A stretch of 37,710 nt of DNA, taken from positions 1 through 37,710 of IMG/VR virus record IMGVR_UViG_3300010233_000101; one strand, given 5' to 3'. The number at the start of each line of letters is the position of its first letter. The stretch's first letter is position 1. Positions 1 through 6,884 of the stretch are shown here, in pieces. A program made the position numbers and the translations under genes. Below the pieces are notes generated by a model. That model was not told the origin of the DNA and ran no database searches. It saw nothing but the letters and a program-made list of their open reading frames with translations. Origin of the DNA: a virus.

Positions 1-1
1 G

Positions 2-244
2 GGGAGAAAGCAGATAGAAAGAGAGTTTCCTAAAAACAACGAAAAGCGTAGAAAGATCTTAAAACCTCAACCGCTTTGCATCATCGTGGAAAAAGATATG
101 CTTGACTTTATTAAAAGCCAAGCATTACAACGGTCGGTTCAGCAAGGTTTTTTGATAGAAGCTAACGAGCTGATCCGCGAGGCGTTACAAAAAGCGTTTC
201 CCACACCCAAACAATTCGACATGTTTGGGGAGAGGAAAACGTAG
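2..244 (+). CDS. Small basic protein, C-terminal part (5' end outside window)
   Basis: The frame is open from the window edge to the TAG at 242-244, giving at least 80 residues. The visible part is very basic at its N-terminal end (KRRKIL) and then has amphipathic helices (DMLDFIKSQALQ, EANELIREALQKAF) and a short tail ending FGERKT. This layout resembles small DNA-binding or plasmid/phage regulatory proteins of the ribbon-helix-helix kind, but no diagnostic motif is complete. It lies just upstream of the replication gene, so a role in replication or partition control is possible; this is inference. That it is coding is fairly sure; its function is unknown. Confidence 0.6.
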   Translation, partial: GRKQIEREFPKNNEKRRKILKPQPLCIIVEKDMLDFIKSQALQRSVQQGFLIEANELIREALQKAFPTPKQFDMFGERKT

Positions 245-253
245 GGATATTCA

Positions 254-418
254 ATGTTAAAAATCAGGAAGGAAGACAGGACGCTATCGATTTGTGATTT
301 GCATTTCGATGGCTTTTTGTCTTCCGCTCTGATAAAATATAGACTGATACCTCAGCGTAATAGACTCGATGAGGTACCGGAGCGAAAATGTTTGACCGCA
401 TTTCGTCTACAACTATAA
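254..418 (+). CDS. Possible small protein, 54 aa, unknown
   Basis: An ATG-initiated 54-codon frame follows the previous stop by 9 nt, with a weak GGGAT Shine-Dalgarno-like stretch about 8 nt upstream. The product would be MLKIRKEDRTLSICDL onward, with no recognisable domain. Its last codons overlap the predicted promoter at 392-419, which weakens the case for it. It may simply be a leader region before the replication gene. Confidence 0.25.
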   Translation: MLKIRKEDRTLSICDLHFDGFLSSALIKYRLIPQRNRLDEVPERKCLTAFRLQL

Positions 419-419
419 C
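392..419 (+). promoter_or_regulatory. Predicted sigma-70-like promoter for the replication gene
   Basis: TTGACC (392-397) and TATAAC (414-419) are separated by 16 nt, each one base from consensus. The expected start near 426 would give a leader of about 115 nt before the gene at 541. The leader is AT-rich and ends in a hairpin covering the ribosome-binding site. Confidence 0.55.
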
Positions 420-512
420 GAATACAATATTATTCGCAAACATAATTCTTCTTAAAAAGAATGTTTATCGAATTGTTAAGTTATTATTTTGGACGGCAGT
501 CATCAGTTTTGC

Positions 513-534
513 TCCTTTAATAAAAATTAAAGGG
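513..534 (+). promoter_or_regulatory. Hairpin enclosing the Shine-Dalgarno of the replication gene
   Basis: CCTTTAAT (514-521) and ATTAAAGG (526-533) form a perfect 8-bp stem with an AAAA loop, extendable by a T.G pair. The 3' arm contains the AAAGGG Shine-Dalgarno that serves the ATG at 541. Translation of the replication protein may therefore be limited unless the hairpin opens. The structure is read from sequence; the control is inferred. Confidence 0.5.
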
Positions 535-540
535 TAACAA

Positions 541-1518
541 ATGAAAGAAATTTCCAACTCAGTAGAATTCATTGAAGATCGTCCCGATCATCATTTCCGT
601 ACAGAAATCCCCAACTTTGTTTTCGATATCTTAAACCCAAATCAGCTTGCTGTATATTGCCACATCAAGCGTATTTGCGGAGACATGGGTCGGTGCTGGA
701 TGTCAATGAAAAATCTAGCTAAGACGATGCAGCTAGGAGAAACAACAGTACGGCAATGTCTTCAGCAATTGAGTTGCGTTGACTTCTTTATTGAAGGATC
801 TTTGATCGAGATAATCAAACGCAAAAAACCTGACGGATCTCAGGACTCAAATATTATTCGAATCGTAGATGTGTGGCGCATAAACGGAGACCATTATCGA
901 GAAACGAAGAAAAAGGGGGGTACCTCGCCAAACGAACTACCCCTACCTCGCCAAACGAAGGGGGGTACCTCGCCAAACGAGGACAAACAAGAACACTCTA
1001 AAGAACAACTCTCTAAAGAAACAAACAAACAGCCTGTTGTTGTTTCCTCTTCCGATGATGAAGAAAAGAAACGCATCCTTGCCCCTTATCCGCTGCGTCA
1101 CGACATTATCGCTTCCTTCATGGACCTTTCCCTTGAACACATACGCAATAGCGTCCTAGCTTATGAGCAGTACGTTCAGATTCAAACTGAAAAACGCAAA
1201 ACAATATTCAATCCTCTGGGTACTCTACGCGATGCAATCGTCTGTGGGTGGAAGCCAAATTTAAAAAAACAGAATGATGAAGATGCCAAACAAAAAGAAG
1301 TCCTTGAAAGTGAGAAACTTAGATCAAAAAATTATGAACTTGCGTGCAGTCTAATGAAGCAGCATCAAAGCAAATTCAACGAAAACTTTAGTTTTACAAT
1401 CGGGGCATCAGCTTTATCTTTGAGATATCCAAAAAATAGCTTCTATCCGCTTTCGCTTATGGACAAAGATTTTGAACAAATTATTATGGGATATATCAGA
1501 AGAAACAAATCTAAGTAA
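541..1518 (+). CDS. Winged-helix phage replication protein (lambda O/plasmid Rep-like)
   Basis: This 325-aa protein probably binds the phage origin and starts replication. Residues about 25-85 look like the helix-turn-helix (HTH_36 type) domain of phage and plasmid replication proteins, with a recognition-helix-like stretch GETTVRQCLQQL. Residues about 118-170 are a low-complexity, hydrophilic linker (Lys, Glu, Gln, Ser), and a helical C-terminal domain follows. The linker DNA carries three direct repeats, as in the lambda O gene, where the origin iterons sit inside the initiator gene. An AAAGGG Shine-Dalgarno precedes the ATG, within a hairpin. An SSB-like gene follows, which supports a replication role. 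The family assignment is by pattern only, and the protein could also be a transcription regulator. Confidence 0.65.
   Translation: MKEISNSVEFIEDRPDHHFRTEIPNFVFDILNPNQLAVYCHIKRICGDMGRCWMSMKNLAKTMQLGETTVRQCLQQLSCVDFFIEGSLIEIIKRKKPDGSQDSNIIRIVDVWRINGDHYRETKKKGGTSPNELPLPRQTKGGTSPNEDKQEHSKEQLSKETNKQPVVVSSSDDEEKKRILAPYPLRHDIIASFMDLSLEHIRNSVLAYEQYVQIQTEKRKTIFNPLGTLRDAIVCGWKPNLKKQNDEDAKQKEVLESEKLRSKNYELACSLMKQHQSKFNENFSFTIGASALSLRYPKNSFYPLSLMDKDFEQIIMGYIRRNKSK
915..980 (+). repeat. Three iteron-like direct repeats inside the replication gene
   Basis: The 15-bp core TACCTCGCCAAACGA occurs exactly at 921-935, 944-958 and 966-980, at intervals of 23 and 22 bp, about two helical turns. Copies one and three also share a preceding GGGGGG. 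Copies one and three are read as TSPNE but copy two is read in another frame as PRQTK, so the DNA sequence rather than the peptide appears conserved. A second short repeat, CTCTAAAGAA, occurs at 996-1005 and 1011-1020. Confidence 0.7.
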
Positions 1519-1525
1519 AAATCTT

Positions 1526-1554
1526 TTGCATCACACTCGAAATTGCGCTATGTT
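1526..1554 (+). promoter_or_regulatory. Predicted promoter before the SSB-like gene
   Basis: TTGCAT (1526-1531) and TATGTT (1549-1554) are separated by 17 nt in the short gap between the replication gene and the SSB-like gene. The predicted start lies about 35-40 nt upstream of the ATG at 1599. Confidence 0.45.
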
Positions 1555-1598
1555 TACCCGTGGAAGCTATAAAGCTTTTTTAAATGAAAGGAAAATAC

Positions 1599-2033
1599 AT
1601 GGATAAATTACAGTTTTTAGGCTTTGAGCCTACCCCTGGAGAGAAGCATTTAGGCATTGCAACCGTGAGGGTGAATGGCGACTTTGTATTTGTTTTACGA
1701 TTCAAAATTGTTTCTAAGAAAGATGGCAGCGGTCATTTTCCTACTGTCGCTTCTTACAAGATGTCAAGAGGGGCCGGAGACGAATATGAGCCATCGTTCA
1801 TGCTCGATTCACGCTCAGACAATGAGATGATCAATAAATTCGTGATGAGCAATGTGCACAAGAGTATGAATGTTGGTCGAAATGCTGTTGCGCAGCCTCA
1901 AGAGCAACTAGTCCCGAATTATATGCAACAAGCGCAACAGAGCACTCCATTCGTCCAGAGGCCCGAATATCAGAATAGCCCAAATTCAATGCCTGATATG
2001 CCACCATTCAATAATGATGACTTGCCTTTTTAA
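1599..2033 (+). CDS. SSB-like single-stranded DNA-binding protein
   Basis: This 144-aa protein likely coats single-stranded DNA during replication. Residues about 1-90 form a beta-rich region that could be an OB fold (IATVRVNGDFVFVLRFKIV). Residues about 95-135 are a Gln/Pro/Asn-rich linker, and the chain ends NNDDLPF, close to the acidic DDDIPF tip by which bacterial SSB recruits partners. Length and layout match SSB, although the OB domain is divergent. I chose the ATG at 1599 because GAAAGGA lies 7 nt upstream; an ATG at 1584 in the same frame has no good ribosome-binding site. It follows the replication gene and has its own predicted promoter. Confidence 0.7.
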   Translation: MDKLQFLGFEPTPGEKHLGIATVRVNGDFVFVLRFKIVSKKDGSGHFPTVASYKMSRGAGDEYEPSFMLDSRSDNEMINKFVMSNVHKSMNVGRNAVAQPQEQLVPNYMQQAQQSTPFVQRPEYQNSPNSMPDMPPFNNDDLPF

Positions 2034-2098
2034 TGGACAAATTCAAATGAATACTGACAACATAAGGAGACGGGAAATTAGATTGGAGGATTCATTCC

Positions 2099-2248
2099 AT
2101 GAAGCCAAAATTTCTGAGCCTGCTCCAAATGTTTGCGTTGGGCGTAAATGTAACGCTAAGATGGGCAAAAATGACGACCAGACAACGAGTGAAGACGATC
2201 TTGCTCGTGAAAGAACTGCAACACAATATCGAGAAGGATGATTCATGA
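2099..2248 (+). CDS. Small basic protein, 49 aa, unknown
   Basis: The ATG at 2099 is preceded by a strong Shine-Dalgarno (TTGGAGGA, 8 nt spacing), and the stop overlaps the next ATG as ATGA (2245-2248), a typical coupled pair. The product starts MKPKFLSLLQMFALGVNV and is basic, with a short hydrophobic N-terminal stretch that could be membrane-associated. A competing frame (2047-2241, 65 aa) covers the same DNA but has no ribosome-binding site, so this frame is preferred. Function unknown. Confidence 0.5.
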   Translation: MKPKFLSLLQMFALGVNVTLRWAKMTTRQRVKTILLVKELQHNIEKDDS

Positions 2249-2514
2249 CGGCAAATAGGTTCACAAACTTCTTAGCATATCAGGGCATACTTGCGCTTGA
2301 TGATGGCTATGAAAAGCGATTCGTAGTTGATGACTCAGGTAACATTTTATATACGGCAAAGTGTCTCACGCCGAATGCGTCAACAGCCGATAATATTTGG
2401 TCAGTGCTAAAGATCCACTATGATATCAACGGGTTTATAGATCGTGTGCAGCTACCAGATGATGGAGAAGGATTTTTGTATAATTTTGATGATATCGTTA
2501 CTTACTTCAGTTAG
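2245..2514 (+). CDS. Phage protein of about 90 aa preceding tail fibre genes, unknown
   Basis: This is an 89-aa acidic protein (MTANRFTNFLAYQGILAL...). Its composition, with many D, Y and G residues and alternating hydrophobics such as VLKIHYDINGFIDRV, suggests a small beta-rich fold. It begins in an ATGA overlap with the previous small gene and is followed 23 nt later by a fibre-like gene, so it is probably expressed with the fibre block. Similar short proteins are common beside phage tail-fibre genes, but no function is established that I know of. Confidence 0.6.
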   Translation: MTANRFTNFLAYQGILALDDGYEKRFVVDDSGNILYTAKCLTPNASTADNIWSVLKIHYDINGFIDRVQLPDDGEGFLYNFDDIVTYFS

Positions 2515-2537
2515 TACCACAAAAATGAGGGAGTGGC

Positions 2538-3173
2538 ATGACAAAATTTGCATTAAATCCGATTACGGGACTACTTGATCTTATAGGTATAGGAGATGGC
2601 ACAATTGTACCGGTAGGAGAAGGTGGAACGGGGAGGGCAGCGTTAACGGCTCATACTGTGATAATCGGCGAGGGTACAAGTCCTGTCGGAATGGCGGGGC
2701 CAGGAACAGACAACACGGCTCTTTTGGGTCACACTGGTGCAGATCCATCTTTTGCAGCGGTGCCAAATGCTACATTAGAGCACTCAAGCATAACTTTTAC
2801 CGCTGGCCCAGGGATATCACTTTCAGGCTCATCAATTTCCCTGGGCGGGTCGCTCACTATCTCATCCACAGATGCTATAGCAGCCTACAAAAATATAACG
2901 ACAGCTATGTCACCCTACACAGTGCTTGCAGGAGACGAATTCCTCTCATGCGACTCGACAGCAGGGGCGATCACATTGCTATTCCCAAACACAACCACCG
3001 CCTCAAGGAACTTTATTATTAAAGACCGAGTCGGTAACGCTGCAACAAACAATATTACAATCACAACAGTAGGAGGCTCAGTCACAATTGATGGGCAGAC
3101 CTCTTACGTATTCAGCGATAACTTTGAGTCGCTTGAAATGATCTTCAACGGTACTACATATGAAGGATACTAA
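2538..3173 (+). CDS. Tail fibre or virion-surface repeat protein
   Basis: This 211-aa protein is rich in Gly, Thr, Ser and Ala. Residues about 25-75 carry the phrase GGTGRAALTAHTVIIGEG followed by a second short repeat (LLGHTGADPSFAA), a signature widespread in phage fibre and collar proteins. Residues about 75-115 have a beta-helix-like Gly/Ser run, and the C-terminal part (NNITITTVGGSVTIDG) reads as beta-structure. It starts after GAGGGAGTGGC and heads a series of surface proteins with nearly no gaps. It probably contributes to receptor binding; this is inference from composition and context. Confidence 0.65.
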   Translation: MTKFALNPITGLLDLIGIGDGTIVPVGEGGTGRAALTAHTVIIGEGTSPVGMAGPGTDNTALLGHTGADPSFAAVPNATLEHSSITFTAGPGISLSGSSISLGGSLTISSTDAIAAYKNITTAMSPYTVLAGDEFLSCDSTAGAITLLFPNTTTASRNFIIKDRVGNAATNNITITTVGGSVTIDGQTSYVFSDNFESLEMIFNGTTYEGY

Positions 3174-3175
3174 TC

Positions 3176-4207
3176 ATGGCGAACGTCGGTACCGCTGATG
3201 CGGGAAGAACACTCATAGCAGATGGACAAGGAAAGTCACCCACTTTTGCTGCTATCGGAACAAAATCAGGATTAGCAGCACATGGCGTGTTGATAGGCGC
3301 AGGAGCATCGGCTTTTACTGTCGTCGGCCCGACTTCGACAGCAGGTCAAGTTTTTCAAAGTGCGGGCGCATCAGTAGATCCAGCTTTTTCAACCGCAACA
3401 TATCCCGCTATTGCAACGTCAACAGGTACGCTTATGCGAGCCGATGGAACAAATTGGGTACATAGCACAAGTACTTATCCCGACACTAATGCGATTAATA
3501 CGCTGCTCTATGCAAGCGGAACAAATGCCATGGCAGCTCTTGCAACAGCAAACAACGGCACTTTAGTTACGTCCGCTACAGGTGTTCCTTCGATTTTAGG
3601 AGCACCCGCAACAACAGGGCAAATTTTTCAATCAAATGCTGCTGCACCGCCTAGTTTTTCTACTGCTTCATACCCCTCTTCTACCACAATAAATCAAATA
3701 CTTTACTCATCTGCCGACAATGCCGTTGCAGGGCTTTCAACAGTGATCGAAGGCGTCCTAATCACTTCGCATACCGGAGTTCCTTCCATTCTTCCAAATG
3801 GAACTCCGGGACAAGTTTTCACCGCAAATTTAAATCTTCCAGGCTCATGGCAAGATCTACCACCAACGTTTCAGTGGCAGAACATCACTAGCGGTCAAAC
3901 AATGGCTGTTAATAATGGATATAGTGTGACGTCTGGTGCCTTATCCTTGGCCCTTCCTACAACATCTGCTGTTGGTACCATGCTTGAAGTAGTATTAGCT
4001 GGAGGGACATCCTGGACAATCACGCAAGCCTCAGGTCAACAAATCTTTATGGGAGCTAATGGAAGTGGAGCTGTTTCTACTACTTCAGGTGCTACAGGCA
4101 CTCTTGTTTCAGTAAGGGCTGGAGATTGGGTTAAACTTGTATGTATCACCGCTAACACAGTCTGGCAAGCTTGCGTCCTGCAAGGCGACGCTATCACGTA
4201 CACATAG
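3176..4207 (+). CDS. Tail fibre-like surface protein with short internal repeats
   Basis: This 343-aa protein has degenerate repeats of about 45-50 residues built on the phrases TAGQVFQSAGA, TTGQIFQSNAA and PGQVFTANLN, and on STATYP, STASYP and STSTYP. Low-complexity Ala/Ser/Thr composition and no charged catalytic clusters point to an extended fibre. The C-terminal third (about 240-343) changes character and may be the distal domain (VRAGDWVKLVCITANTVW). It begins two nt after the preceding fibre gene, with GAAGGA as ribosome-binding site. Receptor binding is inferred. Confidence 0.65.
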   Translation: MANVGTADAGRTLIADGQGKSPTFAAIGTKSGLAAHGVLIGAGASAFTVVGPTSTAGQVFQSAGASVDPAFSTATYPAIATSTGTLMRADGTNWVHSTSTYPDTNAINTLLYASGTNAMAALATANNGTLVTSATGVPSILGAPATTGQIFQSNAAAPPSFSTASYPSSTTINQILYSSADNAVAGLSTVIEGVLITSHTGVPSILPNGTPGQVFTANLNLPGSWQDLPPTFQWQNITSGQTMAVNNGYSVTSGALSLALPTTSAVGTMLEVVLAGGTSWTITQASGQQIFMGANGSGAVSTTSGATGTLVSVRAGDWVKLVCITANTVWQACVLQGDAITYT

Positions 4208-4215
4208 GGGATTTG

Positions 4216-4722
4216 ATGGCTACTCAGAATAATATGAACTTTACGTCAGGGGTGACGGGGCAAATCCTGACGGGAAATGCCTCGACTCCTGCTACTTTTC
4301 AGAGTACGCAGGTGTTGATTTTAACAGCATCTGTGACTATTACTTCCGCACAGATTAAAGCATTAAACGCCACCCCTATTGAAATTATTGCAAACCCTGG
4401 ATCAGGAAAGACCATTGTGTTGACTGGCTTGGTATATAAATTTATATATGGAGGGAATAATGCTTTCACGCTTGGAAGTGAAATTGATCTGGCTTATGGA
4501 AGTGGAATAATAGCAAATTCCGGCGCTCTATCCACAGCAAATATGTACTCTACATCTAGTTTTACAATAATCAATTTCCCAATTCAAATAAGTAATAGAA
4601 CTCTTGCAAATATTTCAAACACAAAAATGCAATTAAAAAATTTTGGAGCAGAATATACCGGAAATGCCGCAAACGACAATTCTTTACTTGTGTATGCAAA
4701 TTATTTTATTGGGAGCGTGTAA
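4216..4722 (+). CDS. Surface protein, first of three tandem paralogues
   Basis: This 168-aa protein opens MATQNNMNFTSGVTGQI and contains the signature AQIKALNATPIEII, then PGSGKTIVL, YGGNNAFTLG and, near the C-terminus, GNAANDNS followed by a final beta strand. The same landmarks occur in order in the next two genes, so the three arose by duplication. Proteins with the QIKALNATP...PGSGK pattern are common among phage fibre and tail-associated beta-sandwich proteins; the PGSGK here is not a nucleotide-binding P-loop. The start at 4216 has GGGGATTTG upstream; an upstream in-frame start at 4171 would lie inside the previous gene. Confidence 0.65.
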   Translation: MATQNNMNFTSGVTGQILTGNASTPATFQSTQVLILTASVTITSAQIKALNATPIEIIANPGSGKTIVLTGLVYKFIYGGNNAFTLGSEIDLAYGSGIIANSGALSTANMYSTSSFTIINFPIQISNRTLANISNTKMQLKNFGAEYTGNAANDNSLLVYANYFIGSV

Positions 4723-5237
4723 TGACAACTCAAAATTCTCTCAACAACACCATAGGAACTGTTAGTCAGGTATATGGAGCCACTACAAATTTACCCCCTT
4801 CATTTCAAAACGCTCAAGTGTTTACAAAGACCGTGGTCTTAACCAGCTCACAGGTGAAGAATTTACACGCTACTCCAATTGAGTTCATTCCAGCGCCATC
4901 AAGTGGAAAAATAATCTTTCTTTTGTCTTGTGCAATCAGTCTTGAATATGGTGGTACAAACGCATTCACTGCTGGAGCTTCTCAATCAATAAATTTATAT
5001 TACGGTAGCACTTCTGGAACTCCTGCTTGTCAAAACCCGATCCTCACCGCATCTTCAATATCGGCTACAGTTAATAAAACTTTGTTTTTTTGGATAATCC
5101 CGACTGCGGCAATTGCATCAAATTTATACGAAACACTTAATATTATAATTTACCAAGACAAAGCCACTGAAGTTTCAGGTAATGCAGCAAATAATAATAC
5201 GATTTCAATAACAGCTTTTTATCAAATAGTTGGATAA
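4722..5237 (+). CDS. Surface protein, second of three tandem paralogues
   Basis: This 171-aa protein begins in a TAATG overlap with paralogue one, so the pair is likely translationally coupled. It keeps the landmarks SSQVKNLHATPIEFI, PSSGKIIFL, YGGTNAFTAG and GNAANNNTISI in the same order and spacing. The middle third differs strongly between the copies, which would fit variable receptor-facing loops on a shared beta-sandwich. Function is inferred from position in the fibre block. Confidence 0.65.
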   Translation: MTTQNSLNNTIGTVSQVYGATTNLPPSFQNAQVFTKTVVLTSSQVKNLHATPIEFIPAPSSGKIIFLLSCAISLEYGGTNAFTAGASQSINLYYGSTSGTPACQNPILTASSISATVNKTLFFWIIPTAAIASNLYETLNIIIYQDKATEVSGNAANNNTISITAFYQIVG

Positions 5238-5240
5238 CGC

Positions 5241-5759
5241 ATGGCAACACAAAATAGAATGAATTCTACTGTGGGAACAGCAAGTCAAATCTACATAGCA
5301 AATACAAATCTCCCCGCTACATTTCAATCCAACAATGTACTAACAACTACAGTGCAAATGACGTCAACGCAAATAAAAGCAATGAATGCTAGTCCAATTG
5401 AAATAATTCCTGCCCCAGGTTCTGGTAAATATATAGTAATTTTATCTACTCTTTGGGCAAAGGTTTACGGGGGCAGCAATGCTTTTGTAAATGCCGGGGG
5501 GCAGACTCTTCAATTACAGTGGGGAACATTATCATCCCCAGTTCCCCTAAATGGAGGTTTTTCAAGCGCTGCACTTACCTCAACAACCACAAATTATAAT
5601 ATGATCATTAGAAATAATAGTTCAACAGTTACCAATCAATCGAAGTTAGAAAATAAAAATATAGTTGCAACTCAATCGTCTGCAATAGAAATTACAGGCA
5701 ATTTAGCCAACGACAACGTCATTAACATCACTGTTTGGTACAATATTTTCAATATTTAA
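5241..5759 (+). CDS. Surface protein, third of three tandem paralogues
   Basis: This 172-aa protein starts MATQNRMNSTVGTASQIY, close to the start of paralogue two, and repeats the landmarks TQIKAMNASPIEII, PGSGKYIVI, YGGSNAFVN and GNLANDNVINI. It lies three nt after paralogue two. The three genes together look like locally duplicated and diverged virion decoration or receptor-binding units. Whether they assemble together or replace one another cannot be told from sequence. Confidence 0.65.
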   Translation: MATQNRMNSTVGTASQIYIANTNLPATFQSNNVLTTTVQMTSTQIKAMNASPIEIIPAPGSGKYIVILSTLWAKVYGGSNAFVNAGGQTLQLQWGTLSSPVPLNGGFSSAALTSTTTNYNMIIRNNSSTVTNQSKLENKNIVATQSSAIEITGNLANDNVINITVWYNIFNI

Positions 5760-5773
5760 AAAAAGGAAATCAC

Positions 5774-5812
5774 ATGAGAAAAAAACCTCGAAAAGAAAAG
5801 AAAATTAAATAA
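5774..5812 (+). CDS. Possible 12-aa Lys/Arg-rich micro-ORF
   Basis: AAAAGGAAATCAC precedes an ATG that opens MRKKPRKEKKIK and stops. The Shine-Dalgarno (AAAGGA) is good, but the peptide is too short to judge. It may be a remnant of a gene end or a leader. It is recorded because the ribosome-binding site is clear. Confidence 0.2.
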   Translation: MRKKPRKEKKIK

Positions 5813-5814
5813 TC

Positions 5815-5907
5815 CTAAATATTTTTACCTGAATAATCCTGTGGCTCATTGAATGGAACAAATTCAGGAGCTGGCGGGAGTGGCGCTAGAGGCCAAGTAA
5901 TCGTCAT
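5815..5907 (-). pseudogene. Possible 30-aa remnant of a virion gene on the opposite strand
   Basis: The reverse strand reads MTITWPLAPLPPAPEFVPF and ends after 30 residues. The opening, Trp-Pro followed by a Pro-rich stretch, resembles the starts of some small phage tail or head accessory proteins. It lacks a ribosome-binding site and is opposite to its neighbours, so it is more likely a broken remnant than an active gene. Low confidence. Confidence 0.25.
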
Positions 5908-6023
5908 AGAATTTTTAAATTAATCGAGCTCATATGAACGAAGAATTTCCTCAAGATTGGTGTTGTGATTTTCCTGGGGATTGTGACATTCCAATAAATA
6001 AAGATAAAAATAGGAGCCAAAAA

Positions 6024-6221
6024 ATGGCACAAGAAAGACATGCAATCGTAGATAAAGCAGGTGAAGTAGTAAATGTGGTGATCTGGGAAGGTGCGGAATG
6101 GATGCCTCCTCGTGATCACTATGTTGTTCGTGATGATGGGTGCGATGTCGGTGATCTTTATAATTTTGATAAAGGAACATTTACAAAACATTATGATAGA
6201 GTAAAGAAAGATGGCGTGTAA
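6024..6221 (+). CDS. Tail fibre-associated small protein
   Basis: The 65-aa product (MAQERHAIVDKAGEVVNVV, then IWEGAEWMPPRDHYVV and GDLYNFDKGTF) follows a pattern very common beside phage tail fibres: a short beta start, V-V-N-V-x-x-W, W-x-P-P, and a final G-D-x-Y. The precise function of this family is not known to me. I chose the ATG at 6024 because AGGAG lies 7 nt upstream and because family members start near this point. An in-frame ATG at 5934 would add 30 residues with four cysteines and has no good ribosome-binding site, although that extension is open and may be translated. Confidence 0.6.
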   Translation: MAQERHAIVDKAGEVVNVVIWEGAEWMPPRDHYVVRDDGCDVGDLYNFDKGTFTKHYDRVKKDGV

Positions 6222-6507
6222 TGCGAATTCATCATGCAAGGGAATGAATTCATGCTCAGGGATGAGTAAGAAGCCTGATAATAGCGTTGGTCTTGACGTT
6301 AAAAGAAAAGACTTGATTGCAACTCCAAAATTTAAGAAAGTTATGGCTGAATATGGAACTGGTAAGCTTGAGTCATCAAATGGTCAGCCTGTCAACAATG
6401 CAAAACAAGCCGAGGCTATAGCTTCAAGTGAAAGTGGTCAGTCGTATAACCAGCAATCGAATAGAAGTTCAAAATATGATAATTACGGTATTAGGAGAAC
6501 AAAATGA
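6211..6507 (+). CDS. DUF6496-like small protein
   Basis: This 98-aa protein has an N-terminal Cys/Asn/Ser cluster (MACNANSSCKGMNSCSGM) and then FKKVMAEYGTGKLESSNG and AKQAEAIASSES. The second part matches the usual pattern of DUF6496 proteins (KKVMxEF..G.L.S.SG..V...KQA.AIA.SE), short basic proteins of unknown role frequent in phages. It overlaps the preceding gene by 11 nt and the next by 4 nt (ATGA), so it is co-translated with the surrounding small genes. Confidence 0.55.
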   Translation: MACNANSSCKGMNSCSGMSKKPDNSVGLDVKRKDLIATPKFKKVMAEYGTGKLESSNGQPVNNAKQAEAIASSESGQSYNQQSNRSSKYDNYGIRRTK

Positions 6508-6713
6508 AAGATAGAAAGATCAAAGATGCTCCTGTAAAAGGAACTATCCCAAAGAAAGAGATGAAGAAAGCTGTAAAGAAAGTATCAGAAGATAGAAAAG
6601 AATCAGCACCGGTTAAAAAAGACAAAAAGGCCAAAGGAGACAAAGATGACGAACACGATAATTCCGTCGGATCAAAGACAAGAAAAGCGGATGGCAAACC
6701 CAGGAAAAAATAA
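6504..6713 (+). CDS. Lys-rich small protein, unknown
   Basis: About one third of the 69 residues of this protein are Lys or Arg, with no hydrophobic core (KKEMKKAVKKVSEDRKE). It is probably disordered and nucleic-acid or protein binding. It begins in an ATGA overlap with the previous gene. The next gene starts inside it in another frame, an unusual 68-nt overlap. Function unknown. Confidence 0.5.
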   Translation: MKDRKIKDAPVKGTIPKKEMKKAVKKVSEDRKESAPVKKDKKAKGDKDDEHDNSVGSKTRKADGKPRKK

Positions 6714-6876
6714 CGTCTTTGTCGGATCAAGGCAAGGAGGCCCAGATGAAGCTTCGAGGACAAAACAGGCTTCAATGAAGCATGCGAATCCAGAATTCTT
6801 TAAGCGACAATCTGATCGAAAGAACGCTGATAACATGCCAGCGATGAAGCAATTTTCAAAGGGAACAATGTACTAA
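6646..6876 (+). CDS. Small basic protein, unknown
   Basis: This protein has 76 residues (MTNTIIPSDQRQEKRMANP...), is rich in Lys, Arg, Asn and Gln, and ends FSKGTMY. The ATG at 6646 has a strong ribosome-binding site (AAAGGAG, 6-7 nt), which supports translation despite the 68-nt overlap with the preceding gene. An alternative ATG at 6691 would remove most of the overlap but has only a weak purine stretch. Likely co-expressed with the two small basic proteins before it; function unknown. Confidence 0.5.
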   Translation: MTNTIIPSDQRQEKRMANPGKNNVFVGSRQGGPDEASRTKQASMKHANPEFFKRQSDRKNADNMPAMKQFSKGTMY

Positions 6877-6884
6877 GGACGTAT

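Noticed and set aside
915-980. Short repeats considered as a CRISPR array
   Set aside because: Only three 15-bp copies with 7-8 bp between them inside a coding gene; repeats and spacers are too short, and no cas genes are present.
2047-2241. 65-aa frame after the SSB-like gene
   Set aside because: It overlaps the 49-aa frame at 2099-2248, which has a strong Shine-Dalgarno and an ATGA junction; this one has neither.
4216-5759. PGSGK in the three paralogues considered as a nucleotide-binding P-loop
   Set aside because: It does not follow a beta strand/Walker context, varies to PSSGK, and there is no Walker B; it fits a loop of a beta-sandwich protein.
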